From Erythrobacter sp. EC-HK427 (lineage in GTDB: Bacteria; Pseudomonadota; Alphaproteobacteria; Sphingomonadales; Sphingomonadaceae), in contig NZ_LR701479.1 of NCBI RefSeq assembly GCF_902498745.1, positions 1,943,663 through 2,007,662 of the forward strand: a DNA stretch of 64,000 nt, given 5' to 3'. Position 1 is the stretch's first letter. The number at the start of each line of letters is the position of its first letter. Below are positions 39,684 through 48,535 of the stretch, one piece after another. The notes beneath the pieces were generated by a model. It did not search any database, was not told the DNA's origin, and worked only from the letters and a program-made list of their open reading frames with translations. Made by a program: the position numbers and the translations under genes.

Positions 39684-40232
39684 ATGCAGACGATAATGAA
39701 CGCAGGCGCGCTGGCTTTGGCTTGCGCAATTGCAACCCCGGCAACAGCGCAAACCGTATCGGGCGATGCTGACGGGTTCGCCTCGTCCAACAGCGCCATC
39801 GTCGCCGCGCCGCGAGCCGAGGTTTGGCGCGAGCTGGTGCATCCGGAAAACTGGTGGGCGCACACATGGTCTGACAATCCGGCCAATCTGCGCCTTGAGG
39901 CCACAGCGGGCGGCTGCTTTTGCGAGACGATCCCCGCCACCGATGGCTGGCCCGCAGGCTCTGTCGAACATATGCGCGTGGTGATGGTGATCCCCGGCAG
40001 CGTGCTGCGGATGTCCGGCTCGCTTGGCCCGCTGCAATCCGAAGGTCTGGCAGGCACGCTGACCGTCACGCTGGCCGACGAAGGGGAGGGCACGCGTATC
40101 CAGTGGGATTACGTAACCGGCGGCCATTCGCGCATCGATCTGGAGATGCTCGCGCCGATTGTGGACAATGTGCAGCGCGAATTTCTGGGCGGTCTGGTTG
40201 GGCGTCTCGGCGGCGAATTGGACGAGGGCTAA
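39684..40232 (+). CDS. Secreted SRPBCC (START-like) family protein
   Basis: 182 residues with a signal peptide (AGALALACAIATPATAQ) and a START/polyketide-cyclase-like fold: SSNSAIVAAPRAEVWRELVH, ENWWAHTWSDNPANLRLEAT, GGCFCETIP, GTRIQWDYVTGG. SRPBCC domains form deep hydrophobic ligand pockets; exported versions are less common. Thirty bases after the acyltransferase gene, so likely one unit with it; a lipid-related role is inference. Confidence 0.78.
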   Translation: MQTIMNAGALALACAIATPATAQTVSGDADGFASSNSAIVAAPRAEVWRELVHPENWWAHTWSDNPANLRLEATAGGCFCETIPATDGWPAGSVEHMRVVMVIPGSVLRMSGSLGPLQSEGLAGTLTVTLADEGEGTRIQWDYVTGGHSRIDLEMLAPIVDNVQREFLGGLVGRLGGELDEG

Positions 40233-40240
40233 CGCCCGTT

Positions 40241-40269
40241 TTGACTAGCGCGCGACGCGGCGCTATAAG
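40241..40269 (+). promoter_or_regulatory. Sigma-70-type promoter of the rpsM-rplQ (alpha) operon
   Basis: TTGACT (40241-40246), a spacer of exactly 17, then TATAAG (40264-40269). Start is expected near 40276, leaving a ~250-base leader before rpsM. The promoter begins 9 bases after the SRPBCC stop codon. Confidence 0.8.
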
Positions 40270-40528
40270 GGTTGGAACAAGACGGTCGCACGCAAGCGGG
40301 CAGTGGTTCTCCACCTGCGCGCTTTCGCCTGTTGACGTAGGCTGTGAATCACCCTATCTGCGCCGTTCATTCGTAGCATTGCGAGCAAATTTATAGATTG
40401 GCGGCAGCCTGTTGCGCGCCAATCTGCCAATTTGATTGTGAGCTGCGGTGGGTAACAGCGATGAGATAGGGGTGGCCCTTCCGATGCATCGGAATTTGCC
40501 TAAACCCCTGTGGAGCATGGAGATTTAA
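40270..40528 (+). promoter_or_regulatory. Long leader of the alpha operon
   Basis: ~255 bases with no ORF. It contains an inverted pair TTGGCG / CGCCAA (~40397-40421), a second CGCCAATCTGCCAATTTG run and CCGATGCATCGG (~40480), a perfect 12-base palindrome. In E. coli the alpha leader folds into an S4-binding pseudoknot; this leader could serve a similar role, but S4 is not encoded in this operon here (inference). Confidence 0.4.
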
Positions 40529-40897
40529 GTGGCTCGTATTGCCGGGGTAAATATCCCCACAAACAAGCGCGTGGTTATCGCGCTCACCTATATTCACGGT
40601 ATCGGCCCCACGACGGCGCGCAAGATCGTCGACAAGCTGGGCATTGATCACGCGACTCGCGTGCAGGATCTGTCGGACGCCGAAGTGCTGCAGATTCGCG
40701 AAACCATTGATGCTGATCTCACGGTGGAAGGCGATTTGCGTCGCGACACCGCGATGAACATCAAGCGTCTGATGGACCTCGCCTGCTATCGTGGCTTGCG
40801 CCACCGCAAGGGCCTGCCGGTTCGCGGTCAGCGCACCCACACCAACGCCCGTACCCGCAAGGGCAAGGCCAAGCCGATCGCCGGCAAGAAGAAGTAA
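40529..40897 (+). CDS. rpsM: 30S ribosomal protein S13
   Basis: 122 residues: [20 protein letters not shown] start, [20 protein letters not shown] tail. GTG start at 40529. Head protein contacting tRNA and the large subunit. Confidence 0.96.
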   Translation: MARIAGVNIPTNKRVVIALTYIHGIGPTTARKIVDKLGIDHATRVQDLSDAEVLQIRETIDADLTVEGDLRRDTAMNIKRLMDLACYRGLRHRKGLPVRGQRTHTNARTRKGKAKPIAGKKK

Positions 40898-40954
40898 GCC
40901 GGGGATTTTCCCCCGCGCTTTTCCCTTCTCTTCGAGACACGAGGAACACAGACA

Positions 40955-41344
40955 ATGGCACGCGAACCAGGCCGTATCCGGCGCCGCGACAAAAAGAACA
41001 TCTCCAGCGGCGTCGCGCACGTCAATGCGAGCTTCAACAACACCATGGTGACGATCACCGATGCGCAGGGCAATGCCATCAGCTGGTCGAGCGCCGGCAT
41101 GATGGGCTTCAAGGGCAGCCGCAAGTCGACGCCCTACGCCGCGCAGGTCGCCGCTGACGATGCTGGCAAGAAGGCCGCCGAACACGGCGTCCGCACGCTG
41201 GAAGTCGAAATCAAGGGCCCGGGTTCGGGCCGTGAAAGTGCTCTGCGCGCGCTGCAGGCGGTGGGTTTCACCATCACCAGCATCCGCGATGTGACGCCGA
41301 TCCCGCACAACGGCGTTCGCCCGTCCAAGCGTCGTCGCGTCTGA
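40955..41344 (+). CDS. rpsK: 30S ribosomal protein S11
   Basis: 129 residues: [60 protein letters not shown]. Platform protein of the small subunit. Confidence 0.96.
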   Translation: MAREPGRIRRRDKKNISSGVAHVNASFNNTMVTITDAQGNAISWSSAGMMGFKGSRKSTPYAAQVAADDAGKKAAEHGVRTLEVEIKGPGSGRESALRALQAVGFTITSIRDVTPIPHNGVRPSKRRRV

Positions 41345-41458
41345 TCGAAGTCTGCCGCGTCGGGCAACCGGCCTGACGCACCCACAGTCATCGCATCGGC
41401 CGCGGCGGTTTTCGCACCCCGCGGCTTTTGCGCCACAAAACACCTTTAGGGGAAGTCC

Positions 41459-42514
41459 ATGTCCGTCAATACCAAGAACTGGCAGGAACTGAAGAAGCCC
41501 AACTCTCTCGAAATCAAGGAAGGCACGGACAAGAAGCGCAAGGCGACTTTCGTTGCCGAACCGCTGGAGCGGGGCTACGGCCTGACGCTCGGCAACGCGC
41601 TGCGCCGCGTGCTCCTCGCCAGCCTGCAGGGCGCGGCCATTACCTCGATCAAGATCGAAAACGTGCTGCACGAATTCTCGTCGCTCGCCGGTGTGCGTGA
41701 AGACGTCACCGACATCGTGCTCAACGTGAAGCAGATCGCGCTCAAGATGGAAGGCGAAGGGCCCAAGCGCCTGCAGCTTTCCGCCACCGGTCCCGGCGAA
41801 GTCAAGGCCGGTGACATTGCCGTGTCGGGCGATATCGAAGTCCTCAACAAGGATCTCGTGATCTGCCATCTGGACGAAGGCGCCACGCTCAATATGGAGC
41901 TGACCGCCGACACCGGTAAGGGTTATGCCCCCGCCGTGGCCAACCGTCCGGTTGACGCGCCGATCGGCCTGATCCCGGTCGACAGCCTGTATTCGCCGAT
42001 CAAGCAGGTTAGCTACAAGGTCGAGAACGCCCGTGTGGGTCAGGAACTCGACTTCGACAAGCTGAGCCTGACGGTCGAAACCGATGGCACGGTCACGCCG
42101 GAAGACGCGGTGGCTTATGCCGCGCGCATCCTGCAAGACCAGCTGACGCTGTTCGTCCACTTCGAAGACGGCATCCCGCAGCCGCAGGGCACCATGATCG
42201 GTGTGGCTGCAGAGCCGCAGGAATCGGACACCAACCAGCTCAACCGGTACCTGCTCAAGAAGGTCGACGAGCTGGAACTGTCGGTGCGTTCGGCCAACTG
42301 CCTCAAGAACGACAACATCATCTATATCGGCGATCTGGTGCAGAAGACCGAAGCCGAGATGCTGCGCACCCCGAATTTCGGCCGCAAGTCCTTGAACGAA
42401 ATCAAGGAAGTGCTCTCCAGCATGGGCCTGCGCCTCGGCATGGACATCCCCGGATGGCCGCCCGAGAACATCGAAGAAATGGCCAAGAAGCTGGAGCAGG
42501 AACTGCTCGGCTAA
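41459..42514 (+). CDS. rpoA: RNA polymerase alpha subunit
   Basis: 351 residues. N-terminal assembly domain with [21 protein letters not shown]-terminal domain (from ~residue 265) with [20 protein letters not shown] and [20 protein letters not shown] for UP-element and activator contact. Start at 41459 restores the usual N terminus. No rpsD gene lies between rpsK and rpoA, as is normal in alphaproteobacteria. Confidence 0.97.
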   Translation: MSVNTKNWQELKKPNSLEIKEGTDKKRKATFVAEPLERGYGLTLGNALRRVLLASLQGAAITSIKIENVLHEFSSLAGVREDVTDIVLNVKQIALKMEGEGPKRLQLSATGPGEVKAGDIAVSGDIEVLNKDLVICHLDEGATLNMELTADTGKGYAPAVANRPVDAPIGLIPVDSLYSPIKQVSYKVENARVGQELDFDKLSLTVETDGTVTPEDAVAYAARILQDQLTLFVHFEDGIPQPQGTMIGVAAEPQESDTNQLNRYLLKKVDELELSVRSANCLKNDNIIYIGDLVQKTEAEMLRTPNFGRKSLNEIKEVLSSMGLRLGMDIPGWPPENIEEMAKKLEQELLG

Positions 42515-42602
42515 TAGCCAAACGGGGCATGGGCCGGCCCCCTTCTTCCGGCCTGCATCGGGCTACCTCATACGGGCCCCCTACGAACTGGAGTATAGAA
42601 TA

Positions 42603-43025
42603 ATGCGTCACGGTATTTCCGGCCGTAAGCTCAGCCGCAAGTCTCAGCACCGCACCGCCATGTTCCGCAACATGGCTGCCGCGTTGATCAAGCACGAGCA
42701 GATCACCACCACCACTGCCAAGGCGAAGGAACTGCGTCCTTACGTCGAGAAGCTGGTAACGCTCGCCAAGCGTGGCGGGCTGTCGAACCGTCGTCTGGCG
42801 CAGAGCCGCCTGATGGACGAAACGCAGCTGAAGAAGCTGTTCGACGTTCTGGCAGAGCGTTATGCCGACCGCGAAGGCGGCTACACCCGCATCATCAAGG
42901 CCGGCTACCGCGCCTCGGACGCTGCCCCCATCGCGATCATCGAACTCGTCGACCGTGACGAAGAGGCGAAGGGTCAGGACAGCGGCCCCGATATGAGCGA
43001 GATGGACGAGTACGAAGCCGCCTAA
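42603..43025 (+). CDS. rplQ: 50S ribosomal protein L17
   Basis: 140 residues: [20 protein letters not shown] start, [40 protein letters not shown]. Short acidic tail ([13 protein letters not shown]). Last gene of the ribosomal super-cluster. Confidence 0.96.
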   Translation: MRHGISGRKLSRKSQHRTAMFRNMAAALIKHEQITTTTAKAKELRPYVEKLVTLAKRGGLSNRRLAQSRLMDETQLKKLFDVLAERYADREGGYTRIIKAGYRASDAAPIAIIELVDRDEEAKGQDSGPDMSEMDEYEAA

Positions 43026-43047
43026 GCGTTTCGGGAGAGGACGAAAG

Positions 43048-43083
43048 GGGCCGTCGGACACGATCCGGCGGCCCTTTTCTTTT
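43048..43083 (+). terminator. Rho-independent terminator after rplQ
   Basis: GGGCCGTCGGA-CACGA-TCCGGCGGCCC (11-base stem with one G-T pair) followed by TTTTCTTTT. Ends the alpha operon. Confidence 0.93.
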
Positions 43084-43109
43084 GCGCGAATGCTGGCAGA
43101 GTGCGCGGC

Positions 43110-44483
43110 ATGATCCGCACGACAATGCTCGCAGCCGCCACGCTGCTCTTCGCCGCTCCCGCCACTGCGCAGAGCCTCTCGCAAAGCGATCTCCAAAGCC
43201 GCTATGACCGCGCGCTGGCGGCGGGATACAAGGCGATGTTCCTGTGCAGTGCTATTGCGAATGCGGAGCGCAACGGGGCCACCCGCACGCCCGAAAGCGT
43301 GATGGAGTGGGAGCTTGCGGGAATTCAGTCGCCGTTGAACGGGATTGTGGAGGAACTCCCTTATGAGATCGTTCGGGCGGAAGATCGACGCATCAGTCAC
43401 GTGTCAGTTGAGTGGGCGGAAAATTCACTCCCACGGTTTGCACGCCATGATCCCGACAATGGATGTGTTGTCTTGCCGATTTGGGCTGATGAGCCGGTGA
43501 ATAACAGATGGTTCGCGCCGAATGAGCGGATAATTGTCTACTCAGCCGATTATTCATTCGAAGATACAATGTACGAAATTGGCGACGCGGCTTTCGACGG
43601 CTCAACCTATGGGGCCGATTCCCGCACTACATCGGTGATCGTGATTTTGAACGGTGAAACGGAGCTCGTGCTTAGGGCGTCTGGTTTTCGTTCCAGCCCC
43701 GTCCCGCAGCGCACTTGGTCGGTCGCAAAGAGCATTGCGGCAACGTTGATCGGTGCAGCGGTCTATCGCGGAGATGCTGATGTAAGCGACAGCGCCGGTC
43801 TAGGCGAAAATCGTGGTGATCCTCGCCACGAGATTACGATTGACCAATTGCTGCGAATGGCGAGCGGGCGATACTCGGACACAGCGGGAAACCGCACGGA
43901 TGCGCTTTATTTCGGTGGGGCAACTGTCGATGAAGTCGCACTGGATTGGCCGCTCGTGAATGAGCCGGGAACAGTCTTCCGTTATGCGAATAACGACACT
44001 CTGGCTGCCATTCAGGCAATCGAACATACGTTTGACGACCACCCTCCCGCTGATCTTTTTGACGCAATTGGCATGGATTATGCGGTGGCCGAGACGGATT
44101 GGCGCGGCAATTACATCCTCTCAAGTCAAGTTTGGGCGACTGATTGGGATCTAGCCATTCTTGGCCAGCTCTACCTCAACGATGGCGTCCTGCCGGACGG
44201 CACACGCATCCTGCCTGAAGGTTGGGTGGAGTATGTCTCCACCCCCTCCGGCCCGCAGCCCGAAGGCAATGGCTGGGGGTATGGCGCAGGCTGGTGGCTG
44301 ATGAACAATAGCGAGGGCATCCCGTCCGACACCATCGTCGCGGCGGGCAATCGCGGGCAGTATATTGTCGTCATTCCAAGCCGCGATGTCGTGATCGTGC
44401 GGCGCGGGGAAGACCCGGCGGGTGGCTCGGGGTTTGATATCGAGGCCTTCACCCGCGATGTGCTGGCGGCCTTGGGGGAATAG
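43110..44483 (+). CDS. Secreted serine hydrolase of the beta-lactamase/penicillin-binding superfamily
   Basis: 457 residues from the ATG at 43110 (a GTG at 43101 adds three residues). Signal peptide TTMLAAATLLFAAPATAQ. Active-site SXXK is SVAKS in QRTWSVAKSIAATLIGA, the second element is YANND, and AAGNRGQYIVV near the end takes the KTG-like position. It belongs to the class C/EstB-like hydrolases (serine hydrolase family), usually esterases or D-peptidases rather than true lactamases. Base composition is uneven: roughly 43340-44180 is less GC-rich and uses different codons than both ends, as if the middle were replaced by recombination. Confidence 0.82.
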   Translation: MIRTTMLAAATLLFAAPATAQSLSQSDLQSRYDRALAAGYKAMFLCSAIANAERNGATRTPESVMEWELAGIQSPLNGIVEELPYEIVRAEDRRISHVSVEWAENSLPRFARHDPDNGCVVLPIWADEPVNNRWFAPNERIIVYSADYSFEDTMYEIGDAAFDGSTYGADSRTTSVIVILNGETELVLRASGFRSSPVPQRTWSVAKSIAATLIGAAVYRGDADVSDSAGLGENRGDPRHEITIDQLLRMASGRYSDTAGNRTDALYFGGATVDEVALDWPLVNEPGTVFRYANNDTLAAIQAIEHTFDDHPPADLFDAIGMDYAVAETDWRGNYILSSQVWATDWDLAILGQLYLNDGVLPDGTRILPEGWVEYVSTPSGPQPEGNGWGYGAGWWLMNNSEGIPSDTIVAAGNRGQYIVVIPSRDVVIVRRGEDPAGGSGFDIEAFTRDVLAALGE

Positions 44484-44497
44484 GCCTTCCCTCAATT

Positions 44498-44590
44498 CCG
44501 CTCATGCTGAGCTTGTCGAAGCATCGCTCTTTCTTCTGGCGCAGGTCCACACGTGAAGGCCAACCCTTCGACAAGCTCAGGGTGAGCGGG
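44498..44590. repeat. REP-like family A palindrome
   Basis: CCGCTCATGCTGAGCTTGTC and the inverted CGACAAGCTCAGGGTGAGCG, ~45 bases apart, in the 204-base gap between two plus-strand genes. Variant of the repeats at 839, 6459 and 21174. The rest of the gap (44591-44687) shows nothing else. Confidence 0.78.
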
Positions 44591-44687
44591 AAGTAGGGGA
44601 TGTGCGTTGGACGAGCTTGCATCGCACCCGTTTCATCGCCAACTATACCGCGCAACTACGGACCACACATCTACCCCATGAGGCCCA

Positions 44688-46832
44688 ATGAACCGTCATC
44701 TTCTCGCCGCCGTTGCGGCTGTCGCCATTATCGCTCCGGCTGCTAACGCGCAGGATATGAGCGCGCCCGCTTATCCCGAAACCCGCACGGGCGATGTCGT
44801 GGAAACGATCTTTGGCGAGGAGGTGGCCGATCCCTATCGCTGGCTTGAAGATGATGTGCGCAACAACCCCGAAGTCGCCGCCTGGGTAGAGGCGCAAAAC
44901 GCTGTCACCGATGCCTATCTCGAAAATCTGCCGATGCAGGACTACTTCAACACCCGCATAGCCGAGCTGACCGATTACGAGCGCATGGGCATTCCGGTGG
45001 CGCGCGGCAACCGCTATTTCTTCACCCGCAATACCGGCCTGCAAAACCAGTCGCCGCTCTATTATCAGGACGGGCTGGATGGCGAACCGCAGCTGCTGAT
45101 CGACCCGAACGCGTGGGCCGACGATGGCGCAACCGCGCTCGGCGGCTGGGTGCCTTCGCCCGATGGCACGAAGCTGCTCTACAGCGTGCAGGATGGCGGC
45201 ACCGACTGGCGCATCGTGCGCGTGCTCGATGTGGCGACGGGCGAACATATCGGCGACGAGATTCGCTGGGTGAAATTCTCCGGCCTCAGCTGGGTCGGCA
45301 ATGAAGGCTTCACCTATTCGCGCTTCCCTGAGCCGGAGGAGGGCGAGGACTTCCAGGCGCTCAATTACAACCAGGCGGTGTATTACCACACGCTAGGCAC
45401 TGACCAATCCGCCGACCAGCTGGTTTTCTCTACCCCCGACTATCCCGAACGCGGCCACGGCGCGGGTGTGACCGATGATGATCGGTGGATGGCAATCGTC
45501 TCCTCCACCGGCACCGATTCGCGATACGAAATCCACATGATCGACCTCGAAGCGCGCGAGACCAATGGCTGGGAAGCGATCCCGCTCGTCACCGGCTTCG
45601 AGCATAGCTGGAACCTGATCGAAAGCGTCGGCTCCACGCTTTACTTCACCACCAATATGGACGCGCCGCTCTATCGCATCGTGTCCATCGACATGGACAA
45701 TATCGCCGCAGGTTGGACCGAAATCGTCCCCGAACGCGAGCAGCCGATCAACGGCGCGTCGATGGTCGGCGGGCATCTGATTGTCGAATATCTGGAGGAT
45801 GCTTCCTCCAGCGCCTATGTGATGACCCTCGCAGGCGAGCTGGTGCGCGAGATCGAATTTGCCGGCCTCGGCAGCGCGGGCGGCTTCGGCGGTTCGCCGA
45901 CCGAGAGCGAGACTTTCTACAGCTTCTCCAGCTTCAACCGTCCGGGCACGATCTACCGCTATGATGTGGCGACGGGCGCAACGAGCACGTTTGCCGCGCC
46001 CGAAGTCAGCTTCGACCCGGAGAATTTCGTGGTCGAGCAGCAATTCTACGAAAGCCGCGATGGCACGCGGGTGCCGATGTTCCTCGTGCGCCGTGCCGAT
46101 GTGGCGGCGAGCGGGGAGGCGGTGCCGACGCTGCTGTATGGTTATGGCGGGTTCGACATCTCGCTCACTCCCGGCTTCTCGCCCAGCCGCCTGGCATGGG
46201 TCGAGGCGGGCGGTGCCTTCGTTATGGCCAATATCCGTGGCGGCGGTGAATATGGCCGCGCCTGGCACGATGGCGGCCGCCGCGCGAACAAGCAGAACGT
46301 GTTCGACGATTTCATCGCTGCGGGTGAGCATCTGATCGCGCAAGGCATCACGCCGGAAGACGGGCTCGCGATCCAGGGCGGCTCCAACGGCGGATTGCTG
46401 GTGGGCGCGGTGGTCAACCAGCGGCCCGATCTGTTCGCGGCGGGCAATGCTGCGGTGGGCGTGATGGATATGCTGCGTTTCGACCAGTTTACCGCTGGCC
46501 GCTATTGGGTGGACGATTACGGCTATCCCGACCGCGAGGAAGACTGGCGCATCCTGCGCGCCTATTCGCCCTATCACAATATCCAGCCGGGCACCGAATA
46601 TCCCGCGCTGCTGGTGACGACGGCGGACACCGATGACCGCGTGGTGCCGGGGCACAGCTTCAAATACACTGCGGCTTTGCAGGCAGCTGGTCTGGGCGAG
46701 CGGCCGCAACTGATCCGGATTGAAACCCGCGCAGGCCACGGATCGGGCAAACCGACTGACAAGGCGATCGAGGAAGCGGCGGATATTCTGAGCTTCCTGG
46801 GCTATTGGACGGGGCTGCAAGCGCCCGAGTAG
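44688..46832 (+). CDS. Prolyl oligopeptidase (S9A), secreted
   Basis: 714 residues with signal peptide LLAAVAAVAIIAPAANAQ. N-terminal family entry YPETRTGDVVETIFGEEVAD followed by PYRWLEDD is diagnostic of S9A. A seven-bladed propeller region covers ~80-440. Catalytic residues: S566 in IQGGSNGGLL, Asp in TADTDDRVVPGHSFKY and His in RAGHGSGKPT. Cleaves after proline in short peptides, probably in the periplasm. Distinct from the S9 enzyme at 3833. Confidence 0.92.
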   Translation: MNRHLLAAVAAVAIIAPAANAQDMSAPAYPETRTGDVVETIFGEEVADPYRWLEDDVRNNPEVAAWVEAQNAVTDAYLENLPMQDYFNTRIAELTDYERMGIPVARGNRYFFTRNTGLQNQSPLYYQDGLDGEPQLLIDPNAWADDGATALGGWVPSPDGTKLLYSVQDGGTDWRIVRVLDVATGEHIGDEIRWVKFSGLSWVGNEGFTYSRFPEPEEGEDFQALNYNQAVYYHTLGTDQSADQLVFSTPDYPERGHGAGVTDDDRWMAIVSSTGTDSRYEIHMIDLEARETNGWEAIPLVTGFEHSWNLIESVGSTLYFTTNMDAPLYRIVSIDMDNIAAGWTEIVPEREQPINGASMVGGHLIVEYLEDASSSAYVMTLAGELVREIEFAGLGSAGGFGGSPTESETFYSFSSFNRPGTIYRYDVATGATSTFAAPEVSFDPENFVVEQQFYESRDGTRVPMFLVRRADVAASGEAVPTLLYGYGGFDISLTPGFSPSRLAWVEAGGAFVMANIRGGGEYGRAWHDGGRRANKQNVFDDFIAAGEHLIAQGITPEDGLAIQGGSNGGLLVGAVVNQRPDLFAAGNAAVGVMDMLRFDQFTAGRYWVDDYGYPDREEDWRILRAYSPYHNIQPGTEYPALLVTTADTDDRVVPGHSFKYTAALQAAGLGERPQLIRIETRAGHGSGKPTDKAIEEAADILSFLGYWTGLQAPE

Positions 46833-46842
46833 GGCTGGTTTG

Positions 46843-46876
46843 GGCATTCAGGAAATGACCTTGTTTCCTGAATGCC
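46843..46876. other. Long perfect hairpin after the prolyl oligopeptidase gene
   Basis: GGCATTCAGGAAA-TGACCTTG-TTTCCTGAATGCC, a 13-base perfect stem 10 bases after the stop, with further pairing GGCT/AGCC outside. No T-run follows. It may act as a Rho-dependent end or mRNA-stabilising structure. Confidence 0.55.
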
Positions 46877-46972
46877 AGCCAACCGGCGAGTTCAGACTCG
46901 GCTCAAGGGCGATTCGGTAGACCCCTTTATATCGATGGCAAGGGTGCCGTCGGTCACTGAAGGAGAAGCCTT

Positions 46973-47587
46973 ATGAAAACCATGTCCAAAGCCTTGGCCA
47001 AGGGTGCGTTCGCCACTGTTGCGGCCGGCGCCATGGCCGCGGCAGCTCCCGCCGCAGCGCAGGATCGCCATCATGATCGTGATGACGGACTGTCCGCAGG
47101 CGAGGTGATCGCCGGCGCGGTTATTCTCGGCGGTCTTGCCGCTGTCATCCTGTCCGGGGACGATGATGATGATCGGCGCTACCGCGACGATGACCGTTAT
47201 CGCGACAGCGACTACCGTTACCGCGACAATGATTACCGTTCGCGCGATCGGGACTATCGTTACAATGATCGCGATTACCGCGATGACCGGCGGGGCTACG
47301 ATCGCGGCCTGAATGCGCGGAGCGCGGTCGAGCGTTGCGTCGAAGCAGCCGAACGCCGTGCCCAGCGTTACTCCGGTGCCCGCGCCGAGGTCTACGAAAT
47401 CTACGATGTTGACCGCGAGCGCGGTGGCTTCGAGGTGAAGGGCCGGATCGCGGTGCGCGACGGCTGGGGCAATAACTACCGTCGTGGCAATCGCAATGAC
47501 GGCTGGGAAGAAGGCCGCTTCGAATGCGACGTCAGCCGTGACGGGCGGATTTCGGAACTCGACTTCAGCGGCATCCGCGGCCTCTAA
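46973..47587 (+). CDS. Secreted Arg/Asp/Tyr-rich protein, first of a paralogous pair
   Basis: 204 residues: signal peptide (AFATVAAGAMAAAAPAAAQ), one hydrophobic glycine-rich helix (GEVIAGAVILGGLAAVILSG), a low-complexity stretch of YR-DxD-type repeats (RYRDDDRYRDSDYRYRDNDY, residues ~68-108), then a C-terminal domain AVERCVEAAER ... GGFEVKGRIAV ... FECDVSRDGRISELDFSG. Two Cys could form a disulfide. No known enzyme motif. Similar glycine-zipper-plus-RY-rich proteins occur in sphingomonad genomes as hypotheticals. See the paralogue at 47681. Confidence 0.75.
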   Translation: MKTMSKALAKGAFATVAAGAMAAAAPAAAQDRHHDRDDGLSAGEVIAGAVILGGLAAVILSGDDDDDRRYRDDDRYRDSDYRYRDNDYRSRDRDYRYNDRDYRDDRRGYDRGLNARSAVERCVEAAERRAQRYSGARAEVYEIYDVDRERGGFEVKGRIAVRDGWGNNYRRGNRNDGWEEGRFECDVSRDGRISELDFSGIRGL

Positions 47588-47680
47588 ACAGGCGACATGA
47601 AAAAATGGGCGGTTCAGGCTGGTGTCAGCCTGGGCCGCCTAGTCGTGCGCGCAGAGTATCGCAAACAGGGGAAAGGTCGC

Positions 47681-48526
47681 ATGGCCCTCGTCAAGTTTCG
47701 TCTGGTTGGTTTTGCCGCTTTCGCAGGCGCTCTCGTGATCAGCGCGGTTCCGGCGCAAGCCGCCGAAGTGCCCGCTACAGAGGGCGCAGCCGCGCTGACA
47801 GCTACGCTGGCGGATAGCGGCGTGACCGGCTCCGAATGGAACGCCTATGCCGATCCGTGGACGCGCCGCTATCGCCGCCGCCATGACCGGCGCGGGGTCG
47901 ATCTGGGCGATGTGGTGACGGGTGTTCTGATCCTCGGCGCGCTGGCGACGATTGTTGATGCGACCGATGGCGATGATAGCCGGCGCGACCGGCGGGATCG
48001 TGATTACGACCGGGATTACGATTACGAGCGGGATCGCGATGCGGATCGCCGCAGCCGTGATCGTAATAGCGACTACGAAAGCACTGGCATCGCCAATGCT
48101 GCCGATATGTGCGTGGAGCAGGTCGAGCGTGGGGATGCGCGGGTCGATTATGTTGCCAGCGCGCGGCGCACCGCCGATGGCTGGCGCGTCGAAGGCGTGC
48201 TGACCAGCGGCGAAGGCTGGAATTGCTGGATCGACAATGACGGGCGCATCCGCAGCGTCGATTTCGGCGGCGAGGACTATTCGCAGGGGCAAGCATCGGC
48301 CTCGGCTGGCACGCAATGGAGCGATGCCGACTATGCCCGCGCCCGCGCGGCGACGGTCACGCCGGCGGAGAGCGAATACACCTATCGCCGCGGCGATGCG
48401 CCGCTGGTGCCCGAAGAGGCAGACGGCCCGCAGCCTGCCTATCCCGGAGGCCCGCTGCCCGGCGAGGAGGATTACGAGGCCAGTTACGAAGAGGGTTACG
48501 AAACCGCCCGCGCCGATCTCGACTAA
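47681..48526 (+). CDS. Secreted Arg/Asp/Tyr-rich protein, second of a paralogous pair
   Basis: 281 residues from the ATG at 47681 (AGGGGAAAGG upstream); earlier starts would lose the signal peptide. Same plan as its neighbour: signal peptide (VGFAAFAGALVISAVPAQA), glycine-rich helix GDVVTGVLILGALATIVDAT, charged repeats (RRDRDYDRDYDYERDRD), then AADMCVEQVERGDARVDYVA and GWRVEGVL ... WNCWIDNDGRIRSVDFGG. It has an extra C-terminal Pro/Glu-rich tail (~60 residues, EEDYEASYEEGYETARADLD). Separated by 93 bases from the first copy; an old tandem duplication (inference). Function unknown. Confidence 0.72.
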   Translation: MALVKFRLVGFAAFAGALVISAVPAQAAEVPATEGAAALTATLADSGVTGSEWNAYADPWTRRYRRRHDRRGVDLGDVVTGVLILGALATIVDATDGDDSRRDRRDRDYDRDYDYERDRDADRRSRDRNSDYESTGIANAADMCVEQVERGDARVDYVASARRTADGWRVEGVLTSGEGWNCWIDNDGRIRSVDFGGEDYSQGQASASAGTQWSDADYARARAATVTPAESEYTYRRGDAPLVPEEADGPQPAYPGGPLPGEEDYEASYEEGYETARADLD

Positions 48527-48535
48527 GGTCTCGCC

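Noticed and set aside
40391-42160. 589-codon frame opposite rpsM, rpsK and rpoA
   Set aside because: Crosses three conserved genes antisense; composition of a shadow frame.
47200-47310. Short direct repeats (TACCGCGAC-type) considered as a CRISPR or VNTR
   Set aside because: They are codon-level repeats of the Arg/Asp/Tyr-rich protein, in frame and without regular spacers.
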